This document shows, piece by piece, positions 20,123 to 29,150 of a DNA stretch of 64,000 nt. Made by a program: the position numbers and the translations under genes. Within the stretch, counting starts at the first letter, position 1. Each line of letters starts with the position of its first letter. Under the pieces are notes generated by a model, which was not told the origin of the DNA, ran no database searches, and was given only the letters and a program-made list of their open reading frames with translations. The DNA comes from Bordetella genomosp. 2 (GTDB taxonomy: Bacteria; Pseudomonadota; Gammaproteobacteria; Burkholderiales; Burkholderiaceae_B): contig NZ_NEVT01000008.1 of assembly GCF_002261345.1 (NCBI RefSeq), forward strand, positions 248,001 to 312,000. The letters are read 5' to 3'.

Positions 20123-20151
20123 GCGGCGGGGCCCCGCGCGGGCCCCGCCGC
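20123..20151 (+). repeat. Strong intercistronic hairpin between DctP and DctQ
   Basis: A perfect 12-bp stem (GCGGCGGGGCCC paired with GGGCCCCGCCGC) closes on a 5-nt loop, with no T run behind it. It lies 9 nt after the DctP stop. Such structures in transporter operons usually protect or attenuate the message so that the binding protein is made in excess; that role is inferred. Confidence 0.65.
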
Positions 20152-20178
20152 GCGCCCCATTCTTCGAACGGCCTCCAC

Positions 20179-20712
20179 ATGAAAGAAGAAACCCCGCTCG
20201 GCAAGCTGCTGCTTGCCCTCTCCAACGTCATGGGCGCGATCGCCCTCGCCCTCCTGTTGTTCATGATGCTCGGCACCACCATCGACGCGGTGTTCCGCAC
20301 CATCGCCGGCAGCCCCCTGCCGGGGTTGTTCGAGATGTCCGAGCTCAGCATGGTGATGATCGTCTTCATGGGCCTGGGCTGGACGCAGTTCGACGACGCG
20401 CACATCCGCGTGACCATGGCCCGCAAGTGGCTGCCGGAAGCGGCCGGGCGCGCGCTCGACTGCCTGGCATGGCTGCTGGCGGCCGCGATGCTGGCCGTGC
20501 TGGCCTACCCGGCCACCGGCGAGGCGATCGAATCGGTGGCCATCCGCGAGTTTCGCTGGGGCTATGTGGAAGTGCCGATCTGGTGGACCAAGGTGGCCGT
20601 CGCCATCGGCCTGTGGTTCGGCGCGCTGCAGATGCTGTTCTGCGCCGCCCGGGCTCTGTGCGGTCGCGCGCCGCGGCGCACGGCCGATGTCGCCGTCGCC
20701 GCGTCGCACTGA
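20179..20712 (+). CDS. TRAP transporter small permease, DctQ type
   Basis: 177 residues with four predicted membrane segments (about 15-37, 50-70, 90-110 and 135-157) and the family block F-E-M-S-E-L-S-M-V-M-I-V-F-M-G-L-G-W near residue 52. It is the small membrane subunit that pairs with DctM and docks the DctP receptor. The start chosen gives M-K-E-E-T-P; upstream codons in frame are low-complexity Gly/Arg. Confidence 0.92.
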   Translation: MKEETPLGKLLLALSNVMGAIALALLLFMMLGTTIDAVFRTIAGSPLPGLFEMSELSMVMIVFMGLGWTQFDDAHIRVTMARKWLPEAAGRALDCLAWLLAAAMLAVLAYPATGEAIESVAIREFRWGYVEVPIWWTKVAVAIGLWFGALQMLFCAARALCGRAPRRTADVAVAASH

Positions 20713-20721
20713 GGAGCCGGC

Positions 20722-22038
20722 ATGGACACCACCACCGCCACGCTGATCGCCACCGGCCTGATCTTCGTTCTCATGCTGCTGGGCACGCCGGTGTTCGCCG
20801 CGCTGGGCCTGGCCGGCGTCGCCGGCATCGTCATGGTCGAGGACTTCGGCTTCGTCCTCAACCGCCTGAAATCGTTCTCCTATGCGCAGTCGGCCTCCTA
20901 CTTGCTGACGGTCATCCCGCTGTTCATCCTGATGGGCGCCTTCGCGCATCATGCGGGCGTCGGCGCGCGGCTGTTCAACGTGGCGCGCAAATGGGTGGGG
21001 CACTTCCCCGGCGGCCTGGCGATGTCATCGGTGCTGACCTGCGCCGGCTTCGCCGCCACCTCCGGCTCCAGCGTGGCCACCGCCGCCACGGTCGGGGCGG
21101 TGGCCATCCCGGAAATGAAGCGCGCCGGCTACGACCCGCGGCTGTCGGCCGGCGCGGTGGCCGCCGGCGGCGTGCTGGGCGTGCTGATCCCCCCCAGCGT
21201 GCTGTTGATCTTCTACGCCGCCCTGACCGAAGTCTCGGCCGGCAAGATGCTGGTGGCCGGCGTGCTGCCGGGCCTGCTGTCCACGCTGGTATTCGTGGTG
21301 GGCATCTGGGTCGTCGCGGCCAGCGGCCGGGTCGGCGCCGCCCCCTTGCCGCGCCATGGCTGGGGCGAGCGCCTGGCATCGCTCAAGGACGGCTGGCAAG
21401 TGGCGATGCTGTTCGTGATCGTGCTGGGCGGCATCTACCTGGGCATCGTCACGGCCACCGAGGCCGCCGCCGTGGGCGCCCTGGCCGCGCTGATCATGCT
21501 GCTGTGCGCGGCGCAGGCGCGCGGCGCGCTGCGCGGCAAGCTCTACGAGAGCTTCCGCAACGCCATCACCACCACCGTGATGATCCTCTTCACCATGCTG
21601 GGCGCGGGCATCTTCAGCTTCTTCCTGAGCCTGGTGCAGGTGCCGCAGCAGATCGCCGAGTTGATCGTCGCGTCCGACGTCCCGCCCACCCTGATCGTCA
21701 TCCTGCTGCTGCTGGCCTATGTGCCGATGGGCATGTTCCTGGATGCCTTCTCGATGCTGGTGATCACCTTGCCGATCATGTTCCCGACCATCGTGTCGCT
21801 GGGCTTCGACCCGATCTGGTTCGGCATCCTGGCGGTCAAGATGTGCGAGATCGGCCTGATCACCCCGCCCGTCGGCCTGAATGTCTTCGTCATCGCCGGC
21901 ATCGACCGTTCCACGCCGCTGACCAAAATCTTCCAGGGCGCCTGGTGGTTCGTCATCATGGAGTTCGTCGCCACCGCCATCCTGTTCGCCTTCCCCATCA
22001 TCGTCACCATCCTGCCCGAGATGATGCTGGGCAAATGA
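20722..22038 (+). CDS. TRAP transporter large permease, DctM type
   Basis: 438 residues and about twelve membrane segments. DctM marks: G-T-P-V-F-A-A-L-G-L near residue 19, the S-V-A-T-A-A-T-V-G-A-V-A-I-P-E-M block near residue 118 and G-L-I-T-P-P-V-G-L-N-V-F near residue 380. It is the sodium-coupled channel subunit of the importer. Its start is 9 nt after the small permease, preceded by GAGGAG. Confidence 0.95.
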   Translation: MDTTTATLIATGLIFVLMLLGTPVFAALGLAGVAGIVMVEDFGFVLNRLKSFSYAQSASYLLTVIPLFILMGAFAHHAGVGARLFNVARKWVGHFPGGLAMSSVLTCAGFAATSGSSVATAATVGAVAIPEMKRAGYDPRLSAGAVAAGGVLGVLIPPSVLLIFYAALTEVSAGKMLVAGVLPGLLSTLVFVVGIWVVAASGRVGAAPLPRHGWGERLASLKDGWQVAMLFVIVLGGIYLGIVTATEAAAVGALAALIMLLCAAQARGALRGKLYESFRNAITTTVMILFTMLGAGIFSFFLSLVQVPQQIAELIVASDVPPTLIVILLLLAYVPMGMFLDAFSMLVITLPIMFPTIVSLGFDPIWFGILAVKMCEIGLITPPVGLNVFVIAGIDRSTPLTKIFQGAWWFVIMEFVATAILFAFPIIVTILPEMMLGK

Positions 22039-22065
22039 CGCCGGGCAGCCGGCAAGGGAGCTTCC

Positions 22066-22845
22066 ATGCAACAAGAACAAACCCGCGTCGCGCTGGTCAC
22101 GGGCGGCGCCTCGGGCCTGGGCCGGGCCGCCGCGCTGGCGCTGGCCGCGCGCGGCGACAAGGTGGCGGTAGCCGACCTGCAGCGCGACGGCGCGCTGTCA
22201 TGCGCGCAGGAAATCGCCCAGGCCGGCGGCCAGGCCGCCGCGCTGGCCATCGACGTGACCGACGACGCTTCGGTGGAGCGGGCCTTCCAGGAAGCCGAGG
22301 CCGCGCTCGGCCCGGTCGACATCCTGGTCAACAGCGCCGGCATCATGGGCGTGGCGCCGCTGCTCGACTACCCTATCGCGGACTGGGAACGGATTCTCGC
22401 CGTCAACGTCACCGGCACCTTTCGCTGCGCCCGCCGGGCCGGCGTCGGCATGGCCGCGCGCGGCTACGGCCGCATCGTCAACCTCGCCTCGATCAGCGGC
22501 GTGCGCGCGGGCATCGGCCGCGCCGCCTATGGCACGTCCAAGGCCGCGGTCATCGGCCTGACCCGCCAACTGGCCATGGAGCTGGGACCGCTCGGCATTA
22601 CCGCCAATGCGGTCGCGCCGGGACCGGTCGTCACGGCCATGACGGCCGACGCCTACACGCCGGAAACCCGCGCGGCGTTCGAAGCCATGCTGCCGGTCGG
22701 CCGCCTGGGCACGCCGGAAGAGATCGCCGAGGCCATCGTGTTCCTGGCGTCGCCCGGCGCCGGCTACATCAACGGCCATGTCCTGGCGGTCGACGGCGGC
22801 TACCTGGCCGCCGGAGTGAACCGCACCGGCAGCCTGTCGCGCTGA
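22066..22845 (+). CDS. SDR-family NAD(P)-dependent oxidoreductase
   Basis: 259 residues with a classical SDR layout: T-G-G-A-S-G-L-G dinucleotide loop (about 13-20), N-S-A-G-I, catalytic Ser in L-A-S-I-S-G and the Y-G-T-S-K catalytic pair. Ends with V-D-G-G-Y typical of 3-oxoacyl reductase-like SDRs. It closes the thiolase-ligase-TRAP operon, so it may act on a hydroxyacyl or oxoacyl-CoA intermediate. AAGGGAG precedes the start. It is convergent with the PAS-LuxR regulator, 19 nt apart. Confidence 0.92.
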   Translation: MQQEQTRVALVTGGASGLGRAAALALAARGDKVAVADLQRDGALSCAQEIAQAGGQAAALAIDVTDDASVERAFQEAEAALGPVDILVNSAGIMGVAPLLDYPIADWERILAVNVTGTFRCARRAGVGMAARGYGRIVNLASISGVRAGIGRAAYGTSKAAVIGLTRQLAMELGPLGITANAVAPGPVVTAMTADAYTPETRAAFEAMLPVGRLGTPEEIAEAIVFLASPGAGYINGHVLAVDGGYLAAGVNRTGSLSR

Positions 22846-22864
22846 CGCCCGCCCGCCGGGCGCC

Positions 22865-23425
22865 TCAGGCCTTGCGGTCGACCATGATGATGCGCGAGAC
22901 CAGCTCGGCGGTGTTCTTGACCTCGAGCTTGCGCATGATGCGGCCGCGGTGTACCTCGACCGTGCGGTGCGAGATCTTCAGGCGCGCGGCGATTTCCTTG
23001 CAGCTCAGGCCGTTGACCACGTAGCCCGAGATCTCGCGCTCGCGGCGGGTCAGGTTGGCGGTCTTGACCGGATTGTCGGCGATCCGCTCGAAGCTCCAGA
23101 TCATCAGGTCGAAGGGGTCGTCGGAAGTGAGCGTGATGCCGCGCGCGCGGGCCCAGAAGATCTCGCGGTTGCGGTGCTGCATGAAGCGCTCGTCCTCGTA
23201 GTAGCAATTGCTCTGCAAGTGCTTCAGGCAGCGCTGGCCGATCTCGTGGTAGTCGGCCAGCGACGGGTACAGCTTGAGGATGGATTCGCCCACCAGCTCT
23301 TCGCGCTTGTAGCCAAACAGGTGCGCGAACGCGTGGTTGCACTCGGATATCTTGCGCGAGCGGCAGACGACCTGCGGAGCAGGCGATTCCGTGAATGCCA
23401 ACAGCGCCAGGTGGTGGTCCCGCAT
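22865..23425 (-). CDS. PAS-LuxR (GerE) one-component regulator
   Basis: 186 residues. A PAS domain covers about 8-110 (S-E-C-N-H-A-F-A-H-L-F-G-Y-K-R-E-E-L-V-G) and a LuxR/GerE DNA-binding domain covers 120-180 (L-T-R-R-E-R-E-I...C-K-E-I-A-A-R-L-K-I-S-H-R-T-V-E-V-H). No receiver domain, so it senses directly through PAS. The start is supported by GGAGAGG; frame continues upstream but without family similarity. It is divergent from the porin and convergent with the SDR, so either neighbour could be its target. Confidence 0.88.
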   Translation of the reverse strand: MRDHHLALLAFTESPAPQVVCRSRKISECNHAFAHLFGYKREELVGESILKLYPSLADYHEIGQRCLKHLQSNCYYEDERFMQHRNREIFWARARGITLTSDDPFDLMIWSFERIADNPVKTANLTRREREISGYVVNGLSCKEIAARLKISHRTVEVHRGRIMRKLEVKNTAELVSRIIMVDRKA

Positions 23426-23858
23426 GCTTGCCTCTCCGTGTATCGACCCCCGCCATTTTCCGTGACACGCGGGTGACGACATATATACCGCAGCGGCGGC
23501 CGGCGGCACAACGACCCTGCGGCCGCCGCGCCCGCATGGGGCGGTTGTCTGATCCGCGCCACAGCATGCCGGGCCGCCGGACGCGTGCCGGACCGGAAAA
23601 TGGCCGGCCTTTGCCGCGCTGTCGGTGCGAACCGGGCCGCCGGTTCTGCGGTATCGCGCGAGCAACGCGCACGCGCGATGCCATGTCTTTATTACAGCAG
23701 ATCGCACGGACTGTTCCGTTGCGCGGAAAACTCTTTTTGAACTGCGCCGAAATATTTCCAAAGCTCTCCGTCTTCTAGACTGCGGGCCATGCCGATGTCG
23801 GGGCACGGATTTCCGGACTTCGATGCCGGCCGTCATATGGCAAACACAGGAGCATTAC
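23426..23858. other. 433-bp intergenic region upstream of the porin
   Basis: No coding gene can be supported here. It holds an 8-bp inverted repeat ATCGCGCG/CGCGCGAT (23653-23660 and 23672-23679) followed by a locally A/T-rich stretch up to about 23775. A TTGAAC hexamer near 23738 is a weak -35 candidate and TAGACT near 23776 a weak -10 candidate; they do not form one good promoter. The space is large for this compact window and probably carries the porin promoter and 5' leader. Confidence 0.5.
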
Positions 23859-24962
23859 ATGAAGAAAACCTTGCTCGCTGCCGCTCTGGCAACGGGATTC
23901 GCCGGCGCGGCGCACGCGGCCGATACCAGCGTCACGCTGTACGGCCTGATCGACACCGGTATCGGCTATGAACAGGTCAAGGGCCCCAACGGTTTCAAGG
24001 AAAGCCGCGTCGGCGGCGTCAGCGGCGTCAGCGGCGGCTCGCGCTGGGGCCTGAAGGGCACCGAGGACCTGGGCGACGGCCTGAAGGCCATCTTCACGCT
24101 TGAATCCGGCTTCGACAGCCAGAACGGCACCTCGTCGCAAGGCGGCCGCCTGTTCGGCCGCCAGGCCACGGTGGGCCTGGCCGGCGATTCGTGGGGCAAG
24201 CTCGAGTTCGGCCGCCAGACCAACATGGCCTCGAAGTACATCGGCGGCATCAGCCCGTTCGGCACCGACTACGGCATCGCCGGCATCGGCAGCGCCTTCG
24301 GCTCGGCCAAGTCGCTGCGCCTGGACAACATGGTGATGTACCAGTCGCCCAACCTGTCGGGCTTCAGCTTCGGCGTCGGCTACTCGTTCAACGCCGACGA
24401 CGAGAAGGACGGCAACTTCGCCACCGGCGACAACAACCGCGTCATCACGGTGGGCGCCAAGTACAGCAACGGCCCGCTGACCGTGGCCGCCGCCTACGAC
24501 CGCCTGAACCCGACCAACGCCGTGTCGGACGAGCAGGACACCAGCCTGCAGGAATACATCATCGGCGCCGAGTACGACTTCGAAGTGGTCGCGCTGCACG
24601 CCGCCTGGGGCCAGACGTACGACGGCTGGTTCTCGGGCATCAGCATGGGCACCAGCCCCGACGACTTCAAGTCGCTGGGCAGCCTGCGCGTGGTCGACGG
24701 CGCGCGCGTGAACTCGATGATGCTGGGCCTGACCGTGCCGCTGGGCGCCACCAAGATCTTCGGCGGCTGGCAGCGCGCCGACCCGAAGAACAGCAAGCTC
24801 ACCGGCGACGACGAAGCCTTCAACATCTTCGCCCTGGGCGCCACCTACGACCTGAGCAAGCGCACCAACCTGTACGCCTACGGCGCGTACGGCGACAACT
24901 TCGCTTTCCAGGAAGACGTGAAGAACACGGCCTTCGCCGTGGGTATTCGCCACCGGTTCTGA
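23859..24962 (+). CDS. Gram-negative general porin, 16-stranded type
   Basis: 367 residues. Signal peptide M-K-K-T-L-L-A-A-A...A-H-A is cut before A-D-T-S-V-T-L-Y-G-L-I-D-T-G, the first strand of betaproteobacterial porins. The loop block G-S-R-W-G-L-K-G-T-E-D-L-G-D-G-L-K-A-I-F-T-L is diagnostic and the protein ends in the outer-membrane signature ...R-H-R-F with a terminal Phe. It forms a trimeric diffusion channel in the outer membrane. CAGGAG precedes the start. The codon choice is more uniform than in neighbours, as expected for a highly expressed protein. Confidence 0.95.
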   Translation: MKKTLLAAALATGFAGAAHAADTSVTLYGLIDTGIGYEQVKGPNGFKESRVGGVSGVSGGSRWGLKGTEDLGDGLKAIFTLESGFDSQNGTSSQGGRLFGRQATVGLAGDSWGKLEFGRQTNMASKYIGGISPFGTDYGIAGIGSAFGSAKSLRLDNMVMYQSPNLSGFSFGVGYSFNADDEKDGNFATGDNNRVITVGAKYSNGPLTVAAAYDRLNPTNAVSDEQDTSLQEYIIGAEYDFEVVALHAAWGQTYDGWFSGISMGTSPDDFKSLGSLRVVDGARVNSMMLGLTVPLGATKIFGGWQRADPKNSKLTGDDEAFNIFALGATYDLSKRTNLYAYGAYGDNFAFQEDVKNTAFAVGIRHRF

Positions 24963-25210
24963 CCGACCGGAAAGGCGGGGCCGTCCTTCCGGGACGGGGC
25001 GGCCTCGCCTGACGCAGCACGGGTGTCCCCTCTGATCACGCGGCTTTCCCTCCGTTGTCCGCGAGTGACGATCTCCCCGGCCCGGCTGCGCCTTCCGGCG
25101 TTCCGAAGGGTCGGGCCTCCCCTGCGGGGAGGCCCACTCCGCTTGGACAGCGCGCCGGACGCCCCGCGGGCGATATGATCGGGCTGTCGCCCCCGCACGC
25201 CTGCCGTCCG

Positions 25211-25576
25211 ATGCCCGTCGAACACTCCCCATCCCTGATCGCCGCCCTGCGCGCCGCGGCCGAACCGCACGGCGAGGTGGACGAACGCCTCATGTTCGGC
25301 TGCCACTGCATCCTGCTCAACGGCAAGATCTGCTTCGGCGTGCGTGAAGACGACCTGCTGGTGCGCCTGCCTCCGGATACCCACGAAACGGTCGCCGAAT
25401 CGCCGGCCGTGCGCGAGCTCGACCCGCGCGGCGGCATGCGCGGGTACTTCTGGGTCGAGCCGGCCGGCTACGCCACCCGCGCACAATGGGAGCACTGGGT
25501 CGCCGCCGCCCTGGCGTACAACCCGCTAGCCAAGGCGTCGCCGCGCAGGAACCGCCAGCGCGCCCTCGGCCGCTAG
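25211..25576 (+). CDS. TfoX N-terminal-domain protein
   Basis: 121 residues from M-P-V-E-H-S; earlier in-frame starts would add proline-rich sequence unlike the family. It matches the TfoX/Sxy N-terminal fold: L-R-A-A-A-E-P...V-D-E-R-L-M-F-G-C-H-C-I-L-L-N-G-K-I-C-F-G-V followed by G-Y-F-W-V. The C-terminal TfoX domain is missing, as in many stand-alone homologues, so a competence role cannot be assumed. Convergent with the hydroxyacid dehydrogenase, overlapping its stop by 4 nt. Confidence 0.75.
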   Translation: MPVEHSPSLIAALRAAAEPHGEVDERLMFGCHCILLNGKICFGVREDDLLVRLPPDTHETVAESPAVRELDPRGGMRGYFWVEPAGYATRAQWEHWVAAALAYNPLAKASPRRNRQRALGR

Positions 25577-26562
25577 GCCGGGCCCGACGGCGCGCGGATC
25601 ACGCAGGCGGGTCGCCCGCCGCTGAAGCAGGCATCCACATTCGCCGCCATGGCGCGCGCCCGGCGGCGGATGGTGCCGTCGGTCCACGCCGACATGTGCG
25701 GCGTCATGAGAACGTTGTCCAGTTCCGCGAACGGCAGCCGCGAAGGCGCGGCGGCCTGGCCCGCCGCCGCGGGATACTGGTACCAGGTATCGATCACCGC
25801 CCCGCCGATGCGCCGCCGCGACAGGGCGTCATAGAGGGCCTGCTCGTCCACCACCGGCCCGCGCCCCACATTGACGAGCACGGCATGCGGCTGCATCCGC
25901 GCGAAGGCCGCCGCATCCACCAGGCCATGCGTGCCGTCCAGCAATGGCAGGGACACCACGATGAAATCGGCGTCCGCGTAGAAGCGGTCCAGGTCCTGCA
26001 ACCCATACCAGGCATCGACCGTGTCCGACAGCGGCACCGGGCTGCGGTTGGCGGCCAGCACCCGCATGCCGAAGGCCTGGGCGCGCTGGGCGATCGCCCG
26101 TCCGATGTGGCCGTAGCCCAGCAACCCCAGCGTCGCCGCGCCGATCTCGCCGTGCAGGCCGTCCGGCGAGCCGGCCCGATAGGGCCACTGCCCCTGCCGC
26201 AAGCGGACATCCGCGTCGGCCAGCGGGATGCGGCGGGCCAGGATGGCCGCCATGACATATTCGGCGATCGCCTGCTCGTGGCCATAGCAATTGCACACCG
26301 TGACGCCGGCCGGCAGCAAGTCCAGGTCGATGCGGTCGTAGCCGGTGGCGCACACCTGGTACAGCCGCGCGCGCCCGGGCACCGGCATGGACGCGTCGAG
26401 GCGATTGCCGACCACCACGTCGGCCTGGCGCAGCGCCTGGATATCGTCCGGCTCGCGCACGGCCTCGGGCACGGCGCGTATGCGCGCCTCGCAGCGCAGG
26501 GCCGCGCGGAAATCGTCGAGGTATGCAGCGGCGGTGCGGCCATGGAACACGATATCGATCAT
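25573..26562 (-). CDS. D-2-hydroxyacid dehydrogenase (NAD(P)-dependent)
   Basis: 329 residues. Rossmann loop G-Y-G-H-I-G (149-154), catalytic Arg in N-V-G-R-G-P and His in T-P-H-M-S-A-W, all in the usual order. It should reduce a 2-oxoacid such as glyoxylate or hydroxypyruvate, or run the reverse reaction. Start overlaps the stop of the fused ATPase gene (ATGA), making it the last gene of the leftward ABC/KdgD operon. Substrate cannot be read from sequence. Confidence 0.9.
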   Translation of the reverse strand: MIDIVFHGRTAAAYLDDFRAALRCEARIRAVPEAVREPDDIQALRQADVVVGNRLDASMPVPGRARLYQVCATGYDRIDLDLLPAGVTVCNCYGHEQAIAEYVMAAILARRIPLADADVRLRQGQWPYRAGSPDGLHGEIGAATLGLLGYGHIGRAIAQRAQAFGMRVLAANRSPVPLSDTVDAWYGLQDLDRFYADADFIVVSLPLLDGTHGLVDAAAFARMQPHAVLVNVGRGPVVDEQALYDALSRRRIGGAVIDTWYQYPAAAGQAAAPSRLPFAELDNVLMTPHMSAWTDGTIRRRARAMAANVDACFSGGRPACVIRAPSGPA

Positions 26563-28223
26563 GCGGCCCCCGACAGATCCGCCGCCAGCCACTTGGGCCG
26601 CGGCGTGGCCGCCAGCAGGCTGCGCGTGTACTCGTGGCGCGGCCGCTCGAAAATCGCCTGGGTATCGCCCTGCTCCACCACCTTGCCCTGCTGCATCACC
26701 AGGATGCGATCGGCGAAATGGCGCGCAATCGGCAGGTCGTGGGTGATGAACAGGTACGACAGGCCGAGCCGCTGCCGCAGGTCGGCCAGCAAGTCGATGA
26801 CCTGCGCCTGGATCGACACGTCCAAAGCCGACACGGCCTCGTCGCAGACCACCAGTTCGGGCTCGCTGGCCAGCGCGCGCGCGATGGCGATGCGCTGGCG
26901 CTGGCCGCCCGAGAACTGGTGCGGGTAGCGCAGCGCGTGCTCGGGCTTCATGCCCACCAGCTCCAGCAGCTCGGCCACCCGGTCGCGCCAGCGCGGCCGG
27001 GGCAGGATGTCGCCGTGAATGGCCCACGGCTCCGAGATGATGTCATGCACGTTCATGCGCGGGTTCATCGAACCGAAGGGGTCCTGGAACACCATCTGCA
27101 CCTTGCGGCGGAACACTCGCATCTGCGCGTCGTCCATGCGGAAAATGTCCTGGCCCTGGTAGTGCGCGGCGCCGGATGTCGCATCGAACAGCCGCAGCAA
27201 GAGGCGCGCCATGCTCGATTTGCCGGAGCCGGATTCGCCCACGATGCCCAGCGTCTCGCCTTTGCACAATTCGAAGCTGACGTCGTCCACGGCGCGCAGC
27301 ATCCGCCGGGCCCCGAACAGGCCGGACGACAGCGGATACTCCTTCACCAGGTGCTCGACGCGCAGCAGCACCTCGCGCCGGCCCGCCGGCGCGCGCCGGT
27401 GCTGTTGATCCGCCGCGGGGCCGTGCGGCAGCGCGGTGGTCAGCTTGCGCGTGTACGCATGCCGCGGCTGCGTGAAGACCTCGCGCGCCGGCCCCGCTTC
27501 GACGATCTGGCCGGCATTCATGACGATCACGCGGTCGGCCATCGCCGCCGCCACTTCCAGGTCGTGGGTGATCAGGATCAGCGCCATGCGGCGCTCGCGC
27601 TGCAGGTCGCGCAGCAGGTCGAGGATCTGCGCCTGCACGCTGACGTCCAGCGCCGTGGTCGGCTCGTCGGCGATCAGGATGTCCGGTTCGAGCGCGATGG
27701 CCATGGCGATCATCACGCGCTGGCGCTGGCCGCCCGAGAACTGGTGCGGGTAGCAATCGACCCGGGTCTCCGGCTCGGGGATACCCACCCGCCGCAGCAG
27801 GTCGATGGCCCGCGCGCGCGCCTGGGCGCCCGCCGCCACGCCATGGCTGGTGTACACCTCGGCGATCTGGCGGCCCACCGTGTACACCGGATTCAGGTAG
27901 GCCAGCGGGTCCTGGAAGATCATCGCGATACGGCGGCCGTTGACGGCGCGCCGGGCCTCGTCGCCCAGGCGCGCGAGGTCCATGCCCTGGAAGTGGATCG
28001 CCCCCGCGACGATATCCCCGGGCGGGCAATCGACCAGGCCCATCACCGTGCTGGTGCTGACGCTCTTGCCCGAGCCGCTCTCGCCCAGGATCACCAGCGT
28101 CTCGCCCGGGCATACATGGAACGACACTTCATCCACCGCGCGCACCGGCTCGTCGTCGGACAGGAAATCGACGGTCAGCCCGTCGATGCGCAAGATGGGT
28201 TGCGTCAGCTCGGCATCGCTCAT
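26559..28223 (-). CDS. Fused double ATPase of a peptide-type ABC importer
   Basis: 554 residues made of two complete ABC modules, a DppD-like and a DppF-like half. First module: Walker A G-E-S-G-S-G-K-S near residue 48, signature S-G-G-Q-R-Q-R, Walker B I-L-I-A-D-E-P. Second module: G-E-S-G-S-G-K-S near 332, S-G-G-Q-R-Q-R, then L-V-V-C-D-E-A, where Ala replaces the usual Pro after the catalytic Glu. It powers the two permeases upstream and overlaps both neighbours by ATGA. Contrast with the separate DppD and DppF genes at 5239-7235. Confidence 0.94.
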   Translation of the reverse strand: MSDAELTQPILRIDGLTVDFLSDDEPVRAVDEVSFHVCPGETLVILGESGSGKSVSTSTVMGLVDCPPGDIVAGAIHFQGMDLARLGDEARRAVNGRRIAMIFQDPLAYLNPVYTVGRQIAEVYTSHGVAAGAQARARAIDLLRRVGIPEPETRVDCYPHQFSGGQRQRVMIAMAIALEPDILIADEPTTALDVSVQAQILDLLRDLQRERRMALILITHDLEVAAAMADRVIVMNAGQIVEAGPAREVFTQPRHAYTRKLTTALPHGPAADQQHRRAPAGRREVLLRVEHLVKEYPLSSGLFGARRMLRAVDDVSFELCKGETLGIVGESGSGKSSMARLLLRLFDATSGAAHYQGQDIFRMDDAQMRVFRRKVQMVFQDPFGSMNPRMNVHDIISEPWAIHGDILPRPRWRDRVAELLELVGMKPEHALRYPHQFSGGQRQRIAIARALASEPELVVCDEAVSALDVSIQAQVIDLLADLRQRLGLSYLFITHDLPIARHFADRILVMQQGKVVEQGDTQAIFERPRHEYTRSLLAATPRPKWLAADLSGAA

Positions 28224-29149
28224 CGGGCGGCCCTCTTCAGTTGTTGCAGGCGCCAGCGCTGCTGCGGGTCCGCCACCGTGCGCGCCCAGCTGGACAGGAT
28301 GTTCAGCGACAGCGTGGCCAGCATGATGGCCATGCCGGGCCAGAAGGCGATCCACCAGGCGCTGGCCAGGTAGCCGCGCCCGTTGGCCACCATCGCGCCC
28401 CAGGTGAAATCGGGCGGCTGGATGCCCAGGCCCAGGAAGCTCAGCGCCGATTCGGCCAGGATCACGGTGGCGAAGTCGATCGCCAGGATGGTGACCAGGG
28501 TGGGCGCCACCAGCGGCGCGATATGGCGCAGCAGGATGCGCAGCGAACTGGCGCCCATGGCGCGCGCCGCCGTCACGAACATGCGCTCGCGCAGTTCCAG
28601 CACCTCGGCGCGGGCCGTGCGCAGGTAGACCGGCATGCGGGTGATGGCCAGCACGATCACCAGGTTGGTGACGCTGGGCCCCAGCGTGTACAGCACGATC
28701 AACGCCAGCAGCAGCGACGGGAAGCTCATAATGATGTCGGCCGCGCGCAGGATGAGGTGGCTGTACCAGCGTTCCGAATAGCCGGCCACCAGCCCCAGCA
28801 GGCCGCCCACGATCATCGACGTGAATACCGCCGCCGCGGCGATGCCCAGCGTGTTGCGCGCGCCCAGCACCAGGCGCGGCAGGATCGGCCGGCCCAGGGT
28901 GTCGGCGCCCAGCACATACAGCCAGCCGGCGTCCAGGCTGAACGGCGCCAGGTTGCGGTGGCGCAGGCCCAGCCGGGTCGCCGTGTCGCCCACCAGCCAC
29001 GGGCCGAACAGCGCCGCCAGCACCAGCAACAGCAGGAACACGGCGGCGGCCAGGGCCAGCCGGTCGCGCTTGAGGTAATCGAACAGCAGGCGCGCGCGCG
29101 TGCGGCCGGACGACGCGGCGGCTGGGCGGGCGGATAGCATGGCGGTCAT
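28220..29149 (-). CDS. ABC transporter permease, DppC type (second importer)
   Basis: 309 residues. It has an N-terminal membrane segment, the V-L-G-A-D-T-L-G-R-P-I-L-P-R block near residue 75 and the ABC-permease loop near residue 195, followed by E-S-A-L-S-F-L-G-L-G-I-Q-P-P-D-F-T-W-G. A start three codons downstream (M-L-S-A-R) is possible. It is the second membrane half of the importer and is translationally coupled to the fused ATPase. Confidence 0.92.
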   Translation of the reverse strand: MTAMLSARPAAASSGRTRARLLFDYLKRDRLALAAAVFLLLLVLAALFGPWLVGDTATRLGLRHRNLAPFSLDAGWLYVLGADTLGRPILPRLVLGARNTLGIAAAAVFTSMIVGGLLGLVAGYSERWYSHLILRAADIIMSFPSLLLALIVLYTLGPSVTNLVIVLAITRMPVYLRTARAEVLELRERMFVTAARAMGASSLRILLRHIAPLVAPTLVTILAIDFATVILAESALSFLGLGIQPPDFTWGAMVANGRGYLASAWWIAFWPGMAIMLATLSLNILSSWARTVADPQQRWRLQQLKRAAR

Positions 29150-29150
29150 G

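Noticed and set aside
23859-24962. Horizontal transfer of the porin, because its codon use is more uniform than its neighbours.
   Set aside because: Strong codon bias is expected for abundant porins, G+C is similar to the rest and the protein is typical of Betaproteobacteria.
24963-25010. Terminator after the porin: CCGTCC-TTCC-GGACGG.
   Set aside because: The stem is only 6 bp and no T run follows, so it is not better than chance in GC-rich DNA.
26559-28223. Frameshift fusion of two ATPase genes.
   Set aside because: Both modules are intact with a normal linker, and fused DppD-DppF proteins are common, so this is a natural fusion.
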